This document shows positions 16,688 to 25,847 of a stretch of 64,000 nucleotides of DNA, one piece after another (position 1 is the stretch's first letter; each line of letters starts with the position of its first letter). The notes beneath the pieces are model-generated. The model did not search any database. It was not told where the DNA came from and saw nothing but the letters and a program-made list of their open reading frames with translations. Both the position numbers and the translations under genes were made by a program. Source of the stretch: Pseudoalteromonas sp. NC201 (GTDB lineage: Bacteria > Pseudomonadota > Gammaproteobacteria > Enterobacterales > Alteromonadaceae); NCBI RefSeq assembly GCF_002850255.1, contig NZ_CP022522.1, positions 1,158,501 through 1,222,500 on the forward strand. The letters are read 5' to 3'.

Positions 16688-19600
16688 AACGCCCCTCATG
16701 AACCGCTTTTGCATAAGTGGCTAAATCAATAATGCGATTTCTTCTTGGTAAGTATAGCGCGAGCAGTGCGTTGTCACGGGTAAACATTAATCCCAGCTCA
16801 CCATTTCTATGCGTGCTAAAGGCGCTTATTTTACATTGGCTTTCAAATTGACAAAGTGCTTGGAGCACCGGTAAATGTTGGGTGGTGGCATAACGCCCAG
16901 TGGCCACATTAAGTGCGTCAATAAATTGTGCACTGGCCTCATGCCAATCATTTGGAGAGAGGGCAAGCAAATCGATTATTTTGAGTTTAGGTGTGTGTGC
17001 AACGGCTAAAAGGCGTTGCAATAAAGCATCGTTGGTAATGGCAAAGTGCGATTTAAAATCTGATGCCAACCACAGTGCTGCTAACTCACTTTTTGGCGCG
17101 AACAGCTGATACCCCGACTGCGGTGTGGTACCGAGTTCTAATCCTCTGGTTGCTTGTTGTCCTGAAACGGTTTGAGTATTAACACCAAGATCAGCTAGCA
17201 CCCTTTGAAGTTTAGCAATAGTGTCATTATGAATAGGGTTAGGCGTTGTGAATTGGTATGCAAGCGCTGAAGGTCTGATGCTTGCTGGCGCGCTATGACT
17301 GCGGATCTGTAAATTAAGTAAGGGGTTATCATAAAAGTAGCGCTGTGCACTTTGATACACCACATTAAATAATGACCGCACGTTGTCGGCTGCCATTACA
17401 TTTGCATCTATGCTGGTATACGGATGAGCACCAGCGATTGCCAGTAACTTTGCATGGGTGGCCGTAAACAACTGCCCAGAGAACTCCAAGGTGTTACTTT
17501 CAAAGAGTGGTCTAGGCACCGCAATGGTGAGGGATGGTTTAGCCAGCAAGGCAATAAAGTACACCCCTTGACCCAAATTATAGGCAGATTTGGTATCTAA
17601 AGGAGAAATTGCAACGAATTGCCCTTGGTTATTTTCAACTAAAGTTAATTGATACTGTAATAGGTTTGCTACGCGATTTATCTGGCTCAACCTTACCTCA
17701 AGCGTTTCCGGCGTTGTTACTATCTCGAGGTTTTGGGTGATGGCAAATAGCGGCCTTAACACTTCATATTCCCACAGTGCAGCACTGGTATCGCTCAGTG
17801 CGCTAAATGCACCGCTACCCTTGGCGCTAATGTGACTAGAAAATGCTTCAATAAGTGCCTGTATGCTCTCATCACTTGTGCTTATTCTATCTATGTCTTT
17901 GTCGATACGTTGCAGGCCATATGCGCTTAGCAACGACGAATAGCTATCCGAGTTTAAATACGCCTCAATCATCTGGCCATGGAACTGGTTGTAAGGTAAA
18001 GGTGCATTTGCCGCGAGACCAAAGTGTGCATCGTTGATGTTAAACAAGGTAGCAAGTTCAGATTGTTGTACTGAGCTTGGCACACTGTTAAATATCCACA
18101 TCTGTGCGTCTTCTTTTAAACTGTGTTGGTGCATCAACTGGCTTACTTGCCGATTAATTTCTCTGAGTTGGACGACCTCTGGAATATCCATCGCCATAAA
18201 AAAGTCACTATAGAACTCGCTTTGTTTACCGTTCTTATCGCCACTTTGGTTAGGTCGCGCATTGCCAAACGCCATTGCCTGGCTTTGCCAATAGGAAAAC
18301 AATATCCCACCCGCCTCACTGGCAAGCCGCTCTGCAGTGGGGTAGGGGACGCTGATGATATGGGCTTTTTGAGCAGTTAAATTAATGATAAACAGACCGC
18401 GCTTGTGATCTTGTTGATTGTCTTTTATTACTAAAAATTGTGTTGTACGTTGCAAAGAAAAGTCGGCTTGACGCAGTAAGGTGGCGGCCTCGACATAGTG
18501 TGACTCACTATCCTGCTTAAGCAACCTAATTGCTTGTTTAAAGTGGCTACGTTGCTGCTCGGTCACATATTGACTGACATTAACGTTAGCCGCATTTTGA
18601 GTATACAGCTGGCTCTTGTAATTACTGATCACTTGGCCGAGCGTTAAATCGCTGGCTGTTTCATTTATCGCTAATGTATTACTTTGTACGAATAGGCTTG
18701 GAATAACCATAATTGCAAAACCGATACAGATGGCGATAAAGCCACCAACAATTGAAGTTTGAAAAGTTGCACGGATCACAAGGCCTAGCGCATTTTTTTG
18801 GTAAATTTTAAGGGCGAGTAAGGTCGATAGCATGTAGCCAAAAGCAAAGGTATCGGTCACTTTTAAGGTTGGGAAGTAACCGACGACGACGTAGTTTAAA
18901 ATCAGTTTGTAGACAAAGCCGATATTAAAAAACAGCAGCATGAGTCGCGCGCCTTCGATATTGGCGTGTTTTAAACGGGTAAAGTTTAAGACTACATATC
19001 CAAAGACCAAAATAATCGCTGTTTCTACGAATGATGTGAGCAGCTTAGTGGGTTGCATCAGTTGTAGTGCTAGCAGCGCTGGCAGCATAATGCCATTGAA
19101 TTCCCAGCCGTACTTTAAATTAGCCCTTGATGCGATAAAAGCGGTGATCACCAAGATAATATAAGCTTTAGGGGCTGCAATAATTGAGGCTGCAACAGCT
19201 TCGTACATGACGGCAAGATTGGCAATGCTAAAGTTGGTAAACGCCATCAATCCAAAACGAATGATGATATAGGTAACAACCAACTGAATAGCGGTGACTT
19301 TTATGCCATATTTAAAGCCACCATTCCACATTACATTGGCGGTCAAGGCGATGATAATCAGCCCGAGGCTATACAGCTGTGCGGCGTAATCAAAAGTGAT
19401 GTCCCATTGTGTTAAGTACGCGGCGACCAGCGGCCAAAACAGCACATCCATGGTAACTCGAACAATAATGCTTAACAAAACGATGGCAAAAAATCGGTCA
19501 CGGCCAAACATTTCTGCATAGCCCAGTCGCTCAACAAGTGTTTTGGCAAAAAACCGCATTAAGCTATAAACAACAATGGCCTCAACAATGATCACCCAAG

Positions 19601-19778
19601 CCGATGTTGGGCTCACGATAAATAAAGGGACTAGGTAACCTGGCACCACTAAACCAGTTAACGGGAAACCAAACCTTAGATTGAAAAATGCGACAACCGC
19701 GATGCCTATCCAAACACACGTGATAACGGATTGCCCAAGTCCGCCCGCGCTTGGGAATAGCGTCAGCGTCCAGTCCAT
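16674..19778 (-). CDS. capC: CapC/PgsC-like membrane protein, duplicated and fused to a periplasmic domain
   Basis: A 1034-residue protein; PgsC/CapC is normally about 150. The first ~150 residues match PgsC closely: GFPLTGLVVPGYLVPLF, then YAEMFGRDRFFAIVLLS and DVLFWPLV. A second, weaker copy follows at about 215-345 (YGWEFNGIMLPALLAL, FGYVVLNFTRLKHANIEGAR, FAFGYMLSTLLALKIYQ). After the last helix (about 360) some 650 residues lie in the periplasm and seem to hold two related units, each with a GLFII/GVYFI strand, an I-x-VP-x-P turn and a GA-P or GNARP end. PgsC partners PgsB in polymer elongation and transfer at the membrane. An AGGA ribosome site precedes the ATG, directly abutting the previous stop codon. 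Confidence 0.7.
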   Translation of the reverse strand: MDWTLTLFPSAGGLGQSVITCVWIGIAVVAFFNLRFGFPLTGLVVPGYLVPLFIVSPTSAWVIIVEAIVVYSLMRFFAKTLVERLGYAEMFGRDRFFAIVLLSIIVRVTMDVLFWPLVAAYLTQWDITFDYAAQLYSLGLIIIALTANVMWNGGFKYGIKVTAIQLVVTYIIIRFGLMAFTNFSIANLAVMYEAVAASIIAAPKAYIILVITAFIASRANLKYGWEFNGIMLPALLALQLMQPTKLLTSFVETAIILVFGYVVLNFTRLKHANIEGARLMLLFFNIGFVYKLILNYVVVGYFPTLKVTDTFAFGYMLSTLLALKIYQKNALGLVIRATFQTSIVGGFIAICIGFAIMVIPSLFVQSNTLAINETASDLTLGQVISNYKSQLYTQNAANVNVSQYVTEQQRSHFKQAIRLLKQDSESHYVEAATLLRQADFSLQRTTQFLVIKDNQQDHKRGLFIINLTAQKAHIISVPYPTAERLASEAGGILFSYWQSQAMAFGNARPNQSGDKNGKQSEFYSDFFMAMDIPEVVQLREINRQVSQLMHQHSLKEDAQMWIFNSVPSSVQQSELATLFNINDAHFGLAANAPLPYNQFHGQMIEAYLNSDSYSSLLSAYGLQRIDKDIDRISTSDESIQALIEAFSSHISAKGSGAFSALSDTSAALWEYEVLRPLFAITQNLEIVTTPETLEVRLSQINRVANLLQYQLTLVENNQGQFVAISPLDTKSAYNLGQGVYFIALLAKPSLTIAVPRPLFESNTLEFSGQLFTATHAKLLAIAGAHPYTSIDANVMAADNVRSLFNVVYQSAQRYFYDNPLLNLQIRSHSAPASIRPSALAYQFTTPNPIHNDTIAKLQRVLADLGVNTQTVSGQQATRGLELGTTPQSGYQLFAPKSELAALWLASDFKSHFAITNDALLQRLLAVAHTPKLKIIDLLALSPNDWHEASAQFIDALNVATGRYATTQHLPVLQALCQFESQCKISAFSTHRNGELGLMFTRDNALLALYLPRRNRIIDLATYAKAVHEGRYVLD

Positions 19779-21752
19779 CTATTCCTCATCCCACTCTTCA
19801 GGCAAAAGTTGCTCGTTAACCGCAAGCTGCTCTGACAAGTGTGTTAAAAAGGCTTCTTTATCATCTAGCTGAGATAACTGCTCGCCAAGGTCAATAAATT
19901 CAAACAACACCCCGCTGGTTTCAAATGGGGTGCTGGCGTTAAGGCTGGTTGATTGTTTGAGTAAGGCGCGAATGCTCAGTAAATAAGTTCGATTGTCTAA
20001 ATATACGGGTAATACGATTTTGCCACGTTTTAAGGTTAAATAGCGCAGCTTTCCTTTAGCTTGTTCACTATCCATCTCGGTACAGCGACAAAGTAAGTCT
20101 AAGGCGGACATGTCGAAAATAGACAGCTTATGTTCTCTAGCAAAGCGTTCAAGAGATTCATTTACCTGCACAATTTGGCCAAATAAGTTATATAAAATAC
20201 TGGCACTGTGAAGCTGGTTGAAGACATGCTCCAGTGAGGTGAGTTTTTGATCCATCTCATTAATTGCATTTTTGATTTTATGACTTAGTGGCTCTTTCAG
20301 AGAAAAGGTCAGCGCCCGAGTCAGTGTGCTTTTGAGGTTTTTTTGCTCAGCAGAAAACACTTTATAGTGGAATAATAATTCACCGATTTGATGTGCAAAG
20401 AGATTTACATTTTTAATAAATGCTTGCTCATCAAAGTTGTCTTGAGGAGTGACGGTTAGCGCCCAAAAACCCCGAACATCACCTGCGTACATCAAAGGCG
20501 CGATATACTGCTGCTCATCTTCCGCTAGATGTTGGAAGAAAGGGCGGGTAATTTTGATAGCACCAAACGCTTTGATTGCATCGGAATAAGGTACTCGCTC
20601 GTAGTCTCGTCGCATCTCTAAGATATCACTGAGCTGACAGTGTATTGCGCGTATTTCAGTTACTCTGTGGTCACCCTCTAAGCGAGTGAGAAAGATACTT
20701 CTTCTCAGATTAAGCTGCTGATTAACCAGTTGGATGATTGCATCCCAAGGTTCATTATGCTCAAGAAAGTGCCGTGGTAGATATCGACCCATCATACGTT
20801 GTTGGATCAGGGCTATGAGAGATTTTAAGTTTTCTTCTTCTGACCATTTCAAAGAGATAAACACCCAAAGTAGCGTCAGCCATATCAAAGATAGCAGCTC
20901 ACCAAGCGGCAATAACACGGAGTACCAATGATGCGCAGCAAGGCCACTTATGATCAGTAATATGCTGGTGGATATCGCAATGATGACATTGGTCTTGGTC
21001 GCATTTCTTTGGTACCACACTAAGAAAAATATTGATGCTAGTACCATGAGTGCGACTATCGTCACTTTATTTAAAGGCTGAATAAAGCTGTCGGATGCAA
21101 AGCTATTGGCAATAAATGCTTGTAGGTAAACAGGCGGAAGTTCTTGCGCACCAAAATAAGCATTACTATTCAAGCGTGAAAATTTTGAGTGCTGAGCAAC
21201 TAAGATGACCTTTTCGCTAAGTTGTGCGGTGAATAAGTCACCATCAAGCACTCTCTGCGCACTGAATTTTGGTAGTGAATAATAAGGCAGCGAGTAGTCT
21301 ATGATTTTGTTGAGGTATTCACCATGCTGCGGAAATATTTTATCCCACAATATGTCACACGCGCCTGCTGGTGGTGCGAGGCTGATTGCACTGCCGTACC
21401 AATTTTCTGTTTCCAACAGACAAACCGATTGCGTATTGAATGGATAGTAAATTGAGTCATTGTTTTGTTGTGGTGAAAGTTCGGTATTTGCAAAGAACAC
21501 AATGGCTTTTGGTTGATAGCCAGAGAGTATTTTTGCTAACTGCTGATGTTGTTGCTGTAAGTTTTCCGCTTCAATCACGACTACTTGCGTTGCTTGCGTG
21601 GTGTTGAGCTTGGAAAACCATTGTAACCCAATTAGGTTTACCTGTTTATATAAGCCTGATGCTGACGCGATCAACAAAATAGCGAATAAACTCATAAATA
21701 GCCAAAACTCATGTTGGCGTTTTATAAAGTTTAATTGACTAAAAATCGACAT
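19779..21752 (-). CDS. CHASE2-like membrane sensor with GAF/PAS-like modules and no output domain
   Basis: About 657 residues from the ATG at 21752; a GTG at 21761 is an alternative. An N-terminal helix is followed by a ~180-residue periplasmic segment. Three closely spaced transmembrane helices (IVALMVLASIFFLVWY, IIAISTSILLIISGLA, LLSLIWLTLLWVFISL) complete the usual CHASE2 layout. The cytoplasmic part has a GAF-like region (about 335-480) and a PAS-like region (about 510-640, NLFGQIVQVNESLERFA). No kinase, cyclase, GGDEF or phosphatase motif follows. CHASE2 normally feeds such outputs, so this protein probably regulates its operon partners by contact. It sits between the capA-like and capC-like genes, 13 bases from the former and abutting the latter. 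Confidence 0.55.
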   Translation of the reverse strand: MSIFSQLNFIKRQHEFWLFMSLFAILLIASASGLYKQVNLIGLQWFSKLNTTQATQVVVIEAENLQQQHQQLAKILSGYQPKAIVFFANTELSPQQNNDSIYYPFNTQSVCLLETENWYGSAISLAPPAGACDILWDKIFPQHGEYLNKIIDYSLPYYSLPKFSAQRVLDGDLFTAQLSEKVILVAQHSKFSRLNSNAYFGAQELPPVYLQAFIANSFASDSFIQPLNKVTIVALMVLASIFFLVWYQRNATKTNVIIAISTSILLIISGLAAHHWYSVLLPLGELLSLIWLTLLWVFISLKWSEEENLKSLIALIQQRMMGRYLPRHFLEHNEPWDAIIQLVNQQLNLRRSIFLTRLEGDHRVTEIRAIHCQLSDILEMRRDYERVPYSDAIKAFGAIKITRPFFQHLAEDEQQYIAPLMYAGDVRGFWALTVTPQDNFDEQAFIKNVNLFAHQIGELLFHYKVFSAEQKNLKSTLTRALTFSLKEPLSHKIKNAINEMDQKLTSLEHVFNQLHSASILYNLFGQIVQVNESLERFAREHKLSIFDMSALDLLCRCTEMDSEQAKGKLRYLTLKRGKIVLPVYLDNRTYLLSIRALLKQSTSLNASTPFETSGVLFEFIDLGEQLSQLDDKEAFLTHLSEQLAVNEQLLPEEWDEE

Positions 21753-21765
21753 GCTTTTCACTCTC

Positions 21766-23970
21766 TTATTGCTGGCTGAAAGTGAGAGTCAGCTCAGTCG
21801 TCTTCGTTGCTTTTACTTTAATAAATTCTAAGCCATGAATTTGCTCGCTTTGCCACTGACCGCTCTGAAGTTGCACTGGACGCTGCCACGAAATCATCGC
21901 AATATCATCTAAAAATAAGGCACTTTCACCGCTGCTTGGTGGCGACATGGAGAGGCCAAACTGGACGCCACGAGCAGGCAGCCCTTCATCGCCAAGCACA
22001 ACGGAATCGTCAGGTAAGGTAATATCTTGTCTAAACGTTTGCCACTCATAACTACCCGCAGGCTTTAATTGGGGCGTTGACTCAGAAAAGATAAGGCTAT
22101 CTTCTGATGTTAAGATACGAATATCAGCCTTAAACTCACCAGCGTTCTCTCCTTTGGCATAACCAAAGAGCGAGAGCTCATGGTAAGCCTGTGCCGTGCT
22201 CGGCGCTGGCGTAATAGGCATGGTACGAATTGTGTGTTTGAACGGCACACGCGTTGGTGTTTCGTTAAATTGCGTTCGTTGTAGACAAAGTCCTTGTACG
22301 CCACGATATTTACCGACTAAACATGGCGCGATATCGTCGGCCTCAATTAACCAACGAGAGACTTCCCCTTTTTCGTTATCGCTATCCCAGTCTTCAAAAT
22401 CCCCAAAGAACAATAAGTCTCGACCAAGCACAATCTCTGCTTGAGCATCACTAGCCGTGAGTTTGCTAAGGAACTCAGCACTGCTTGAATATTGGCGTAA
22501 ATCGACAATATGCTCACCGGCTTCTAAGGTAATAACTTGTTGCTCGGTTGCTTTTGCTTGAACCGGTTTATCAAAGGTGACTTCTGCAAATCCCGGGCGC
22601 AATGAGATACCAACTTCGGGTGAAGAAAATTCAGCGATACGTTTTAGTAGGGCATTGGCAAGATCGCCACTTACAAACTTAGGAACATAGTCTTCTAGAT
22701 AAACGGGATAGGCTTTTAGTGCACTGATTTTAGGTGAGCCTGCAGTTTCTAACTCTACCACAGCTATCAGTCCCAAAAAGGTTTCAAGACGATTTTGCTC
22801 AAACACAAAGTTGCCTAGTCCAAGTATGCTTGGTACGCCATTGTATAAGCCAAACCCTTGCGCAACGTGAGGATGATGCGCAATCATCAAGTTAGCGCCA
22901 TTTTTGGAAAGTAAATCAAAGCGGTTTGAAATATACGCCGTTGGTGCGTATGAATACTCATCACCGCCGTGAAGCTGAGCCACAACAAAGTGGCCGTTGT
23001 TACTGGCTTGCATCACCGTTTCTTTCATGCCATTGGTATCTGTTAGATCGGCAGCTCCCCCTTTAGCGTCTGATGCCACATAAGTGACGGTATGTTGATC
23101 GCCTGTAATGGAAGTCGCAGACACAAAATCTATCGGTGTTTCACCAAGGCTTAGGCTGTAGGGCTTAAATGCCTCTGCCGCACTTGTACCCGCGCCACTG
23201 TATTTAAACCCTGCCTGCTCGACATACTTCAAGGTATCGTTCAGTCCAGGTGCTCGATAGTCATAGACGTGGTTATTGCCAAGTGCTACATAGTCAATAC
23301 CCAAATCATTGAGGGCAATTAATGACTCCGGCAGACTAAAAAATGCGAACTCTTTGCTTGGGTGGACCGTGGTTGGGTTTTTTAGGATTGGAGATTCCAA
23401 GTTAACCGAAGCGAAATCGACATGTTTAAATAAAGGATGCATAAACTGCACTAGGGCTTGGGCATCAGGTCCTGCGCTTTGGGGCTGGATAAGTCCGTCA
23501 GGGGTGCTGGGCAATGAATTCCCCATAGTAATGAGAGCAGGGTTGAAATAACGACGCCCAAACATGGTATCACCGGCAAAAAGTAAGGTTTTTAGCGTGC
23601 TCGACTTAGCTTTTAGTTCAAGCGTGAGCTGCTGCTCATTGTTATTTTGATTCGCTAAGGTAAAAACCAAGGGCAAATAATCTGGGTGGGATATTTCTGC
23701 GACATAAGCGCCGTATGCTAAAGCCGACAGGTCAAAGATACCATTGTTATTTGAGGTAAATAACTGATCATTTATCGTGAGGCTAGCATTGGCAATGGGG
23801 GTTGCATTTGCGTCGTGCAAACGTATGCTTAAATTGGGCGTCTCGCTATCCCTATCTTGTTGGCTTTTATCTTCATCCTTATCTATTTGTGAAGGACCTG
23901 TTTCATTTGGGTCCTCGACTGAGCAGGCTGTGAGTGCAAATAGCAATACTACATTTAAGATTTTTTTCAT
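21766..23970 (-). CDS. capA: CapA/PgsA-family lipoprotein with extra N- and C-terminal domains
   Basis: A 734-residue lipoprotein: lipobox FALTAC puts the acylated Cys at position 16. Residues ~46-115 look like a carboxypeptidase-regulatory-like beta domain (PIANASLTINDQLFTSNNNG). Residues ~125-430 are the PGA_cap (CapA) domain with metallophosphatase-like motifs: FAGDTMFGRRYF, LGNNHVYDYR, AQLHGGDEY, IAHHPHVAQG and ILGLGNFVFEQ. The C-terminal ~220 residues resemble a jelly-roll carbohydrate-binding module (GDFEDWDSD, ALFLDDIAMISW). CapA/PgsA is the outer-face component of the polyglutamate synthase complex. It is the first gene of the seven-gene minus-strand operon, with tyrR diverging upstream. 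Confidence 0.8.
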   Translation of the reverse strand: MKKILNVVLLFALTACSVEDPNETGPSQIDKDEDKSQQDRDSETPNLSIRLHDANATPIANASLTINDQLFTSNNNGIFDLSALAYGAYVAEISHPDYLPLVFTLANQNNNEQQLTLELKAKSSTLKTLLFAGDTMFGRRYFNPALITMGNSLPSTPDGLIQPQSAGPDAQALVQFMHPLFKHVDFASVNLESPILKNPTTVHPSKEFAFFSLPESLIALNDLGIDYVALGNNHVYDYRAPGLNDTLKYVEQAGFKYSGAGTSAAEAFKPYSLSLGETPIDFVSATSITGDQHTVTYVASDAKGGAADLTDTNGMKETVMQASNNGHFVVAQLHGGDEYSYAPTAYISNRFDLLSKNGANLMIAHHPHVAQGFGLYNGVPSILGLGNFVFEQNRLETFLGLIAVVELETAGSPKISALKAYPVYLEDYVPKFVSGDLANALLKRIAEFSSPEVGISLRPGFAEVTFDKPVQAKATEQQVITLEAGEHIVDLRQYSSSAEFLSKLTASDAQAEIVLGRDLLFFGDFEDWDSDNEKGEVSRWLIEADDIAPCLVGKYRGVQGLCLQRTQFNETPTRVPFKHTIRTMPITPAPSTAQAYHELSLFGYAKGENAGEFKADIRILTSEDSLIFSESTPQLKPAGSYEWQTFRQDITLPDDSVVLGDEGLPARGVQFGLSMSPPSSGESALFLDDIAMISWQRPVQLQSGQWQSEQIHGLEFIKVKATKTTELTLTFSQQ

Positions 23971-24260
23971 TGTGGCCAGCCTGCTTTCAAAAAAGATACA
24001 TTATTTAATTCTTTAGTATTATATCTGTAACTCTTTATGTGTTGCAATCCTTTGAAATGGAATGTAAGTTTCCAAATCAAAAACTTAACAAGCGCTGAAA
24101 AATGCCTTGAAAAACAACTTTTTTCAGTTCTTCATTAGTATAGGACAAGAATTTACGAAGATAGCTAAAATTCTGTTCAATATTCTTTACGTTTTTCTAG
24201 TCGGACAGCTATTCTTAGAGTATGATCTCGTCAATTGTGAAAACCCGCTTTGAGGAACAA

Positions 24261-25817
24261 ATGCGTCTAGAGATACATTGCGCTGACCGTATTGGTATTG
24301 CCCAAGAAATTCTCAATATCTTGGTGAGTTACCGTGTCGACTTGAAAGGTATAGAAGTCGATTCAGTAAATTGTCGAATGTACGTGAGCTTTCCACCCAT
24401 CGAATTTGAACAGTTTCAGAAAATTATGCCTGAGATCCGCTTAATCGATGGCGTTGAAGATGTTCGTACTACAGCGTTTTTACCGTCAGAACGTGAACAT
24501 AATGAGCTGAATACTTTGCTCAGTGCGTTGCCTGATGGTGTAATTTCTATCGACGCTAAAGGCTGGGTACGTCATTGCAATGACGCAGCTTGTCGCGACC
24601 TTAACATGGTTGAAAAGGAAGTGATCGGTGCCAACATTAACAACCTTTTGAAAGGGTTTAACTTTACTCGTTGGTTAGAAGGTAAAGAGGTGTTAGGCCA
24701 GACAACCCGTGTCGAAGTGGGCGGGGAAGATTTTATTGCTGATATTTTGCCAATTTCGGTGCCCCAAGGGATTGAAGGCGATGTATTAGCCGGTGCGGTG
24801 ATTAACATTAAATCGCAGTCGCGATTAGGACAGCAAGTCAGCGCATTTCGTCGTTATGGACAAGAAAGTTTTGCGACCATCCATAATCACAGCACTGCCA
24901 TGCGTAGAGTCGTGCGTGAAGCCAGAAAAATGGCGCAGTTAGAAGCGCCAATTCTGATCACAGGTGAAACAGGTACTGGTAAGGAACTGCTTGCCAGAGC
25001 ATGTCATTATGCTTCCAACCGGTCATTAAAGCCTTTTATCGCACTTTCTTGTGCTTCGCTGCCTGATGACGTTGCTGAGTCCGAGTTGTTTGGGTATGCA
25101 GGATATGAAGAAAATGCAGCGCCAAAACGCGGTGTATTAGAGCAAGCGGATGGCGGCACGGTATTCCTCGACGAAGTGGGTGAAATGTCAACCCAGTTAC
25201 AGACTAAGTTACTGCGTTTCTTACAAGACGGTACTTTCCGAAAAGTCGGTGATGAGAATGAAGTTAAGGTCAATGTTCGCATCATAGCTGCAACGCAAAA
25301 AGACTTGCCAGCAATGGTTCAAGAAGGTGTATTTAGAGAAGATCTCTACTATCGTATTAACGTGCTAACGCTCGAAATTTCACCGCTGAGAGATAGAAAA
25401 GCGGATATCGGTCCTTTGGCTGAACACTTTGTGCAAAAATATGCCCAGCAAAATGGTCATCCAGCGCCAACATTTGCCAGAGAATGCATTGAATTTTTAG
25501 AGAATTACCCGTGGCCTGGTAATGTGAGGCAGTTAGAAAACGCTATTTATCGTGCGGTTTCGTTGCTTGATGATAAAGAGCTTCGTACTGAGCATCTAAA
25601 CCTACCGACCTTTACCCATGACTTAGGTTATTTGGAGTCTGATTTTGAAGGGACGTTAGATCAAGCCGTGAAGAGATTTGAAGCAACCTTGTTGCGCAAG
25701 CTTTACCCCGCTTATCCGAGCTCAAGGCAACTGGCTAAACGTTTGGGATTAAGCCACACAGCCGTTGCCAACAAGCTGCGTGAGTATGGGATAAATAGAA
25801 AAACAGTCAAAGTATGA
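24261..25817 (+). CDS. tyrR: Transcriptional regulator TyrR
   Basis: TyrR controls aromatic amino-acid biosynthesis and transport with Tyr, Phe or Trp as effectors. The protein has an N-terminal ACT domain (MRLEIHCADRIGIAQEIL), a PAS domain (ALPDGVISIDAKGWVRHCND), an AAA+ core with Walker A GETGTGKE (about 234-241) and Walker B VFLDEVGEM, and a C-terminal Fis-type helix-turn-helix (SSRQLAKRLGLSHTAVANKLREYGI). The sigma-54 contact motif GAFTGA is replaced (GYAGYEEN), as in other TyrR proteins that act on sigma-70 promoters. The start at 24261 matches the known TyrR N-terminus and has a GAGGA ribosome site; an upstream ATG at 24222 is less likely. Length (518) suits the family. Confidence 0.93.
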   Translation: MRLEIHCADRIGIAQEILNILVSYRVDLKGIEVDSVNCRMYVSFPPIEFEQFQKIMPEIRLIDGVEDVRTTAFLPSEREHNELNTLLSALPDGVISIDAKGWVRHCNDAACRDLNMVEKEVIGANINNLLKGFNFTRWLEGKEVLGQTTRVEVGGEDFIADILPISVPQGIEGDVLAGAVINIKSQSRLGQQVSAFRRYGQESFATIHNHSTAMRRVVREARKMAQLEAPILITGETGTGKELLARACHYASNRSLKPFIALSCASLPDDVAESELFGYAGYEENAAPKRGVLEQADGGTVFLDEVGEMSTQLQTKLLRFLQDGTFRKVGDENEVKVNVRIIAATQKDLPAMVQEGVFREDLYYRINVLTLEISPLRDRKADIGPLAEHFVQKYAQQNGHPAPTFARECIEFLENYPWPGNVRQLENAIYRAVSLLDDKELRTEHLNLPTFTHDLGYLESDFEGTLDQAVKRFEATLLRKLYPAYPSSRQLAKRLGLSHTAVANKLREYGINRKTVKV

Positions 25818-25822
25818 TATAT

Positions 25823-25847
25823 AAGGCTACGCAATGAGTGTGGCCTT
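25823..25847. terminator. Weak hairpin between tyrR and a convergent gene
   Basis: An 8-bp stem with one G-T pair (AAGGCTAC / GTGGCCTT) lies between two convergent genes, with only a short T-rich tail. Its arms are nearly the same as those of the hairpin at 27153-27172. Confidence 0.4.

Noticed and set aside
23971..24260. TyrR box between capA and tyrR
   Set aside because: TGTAA occurs twice but the right half-site TTTACA is missing at the proper distance each time.
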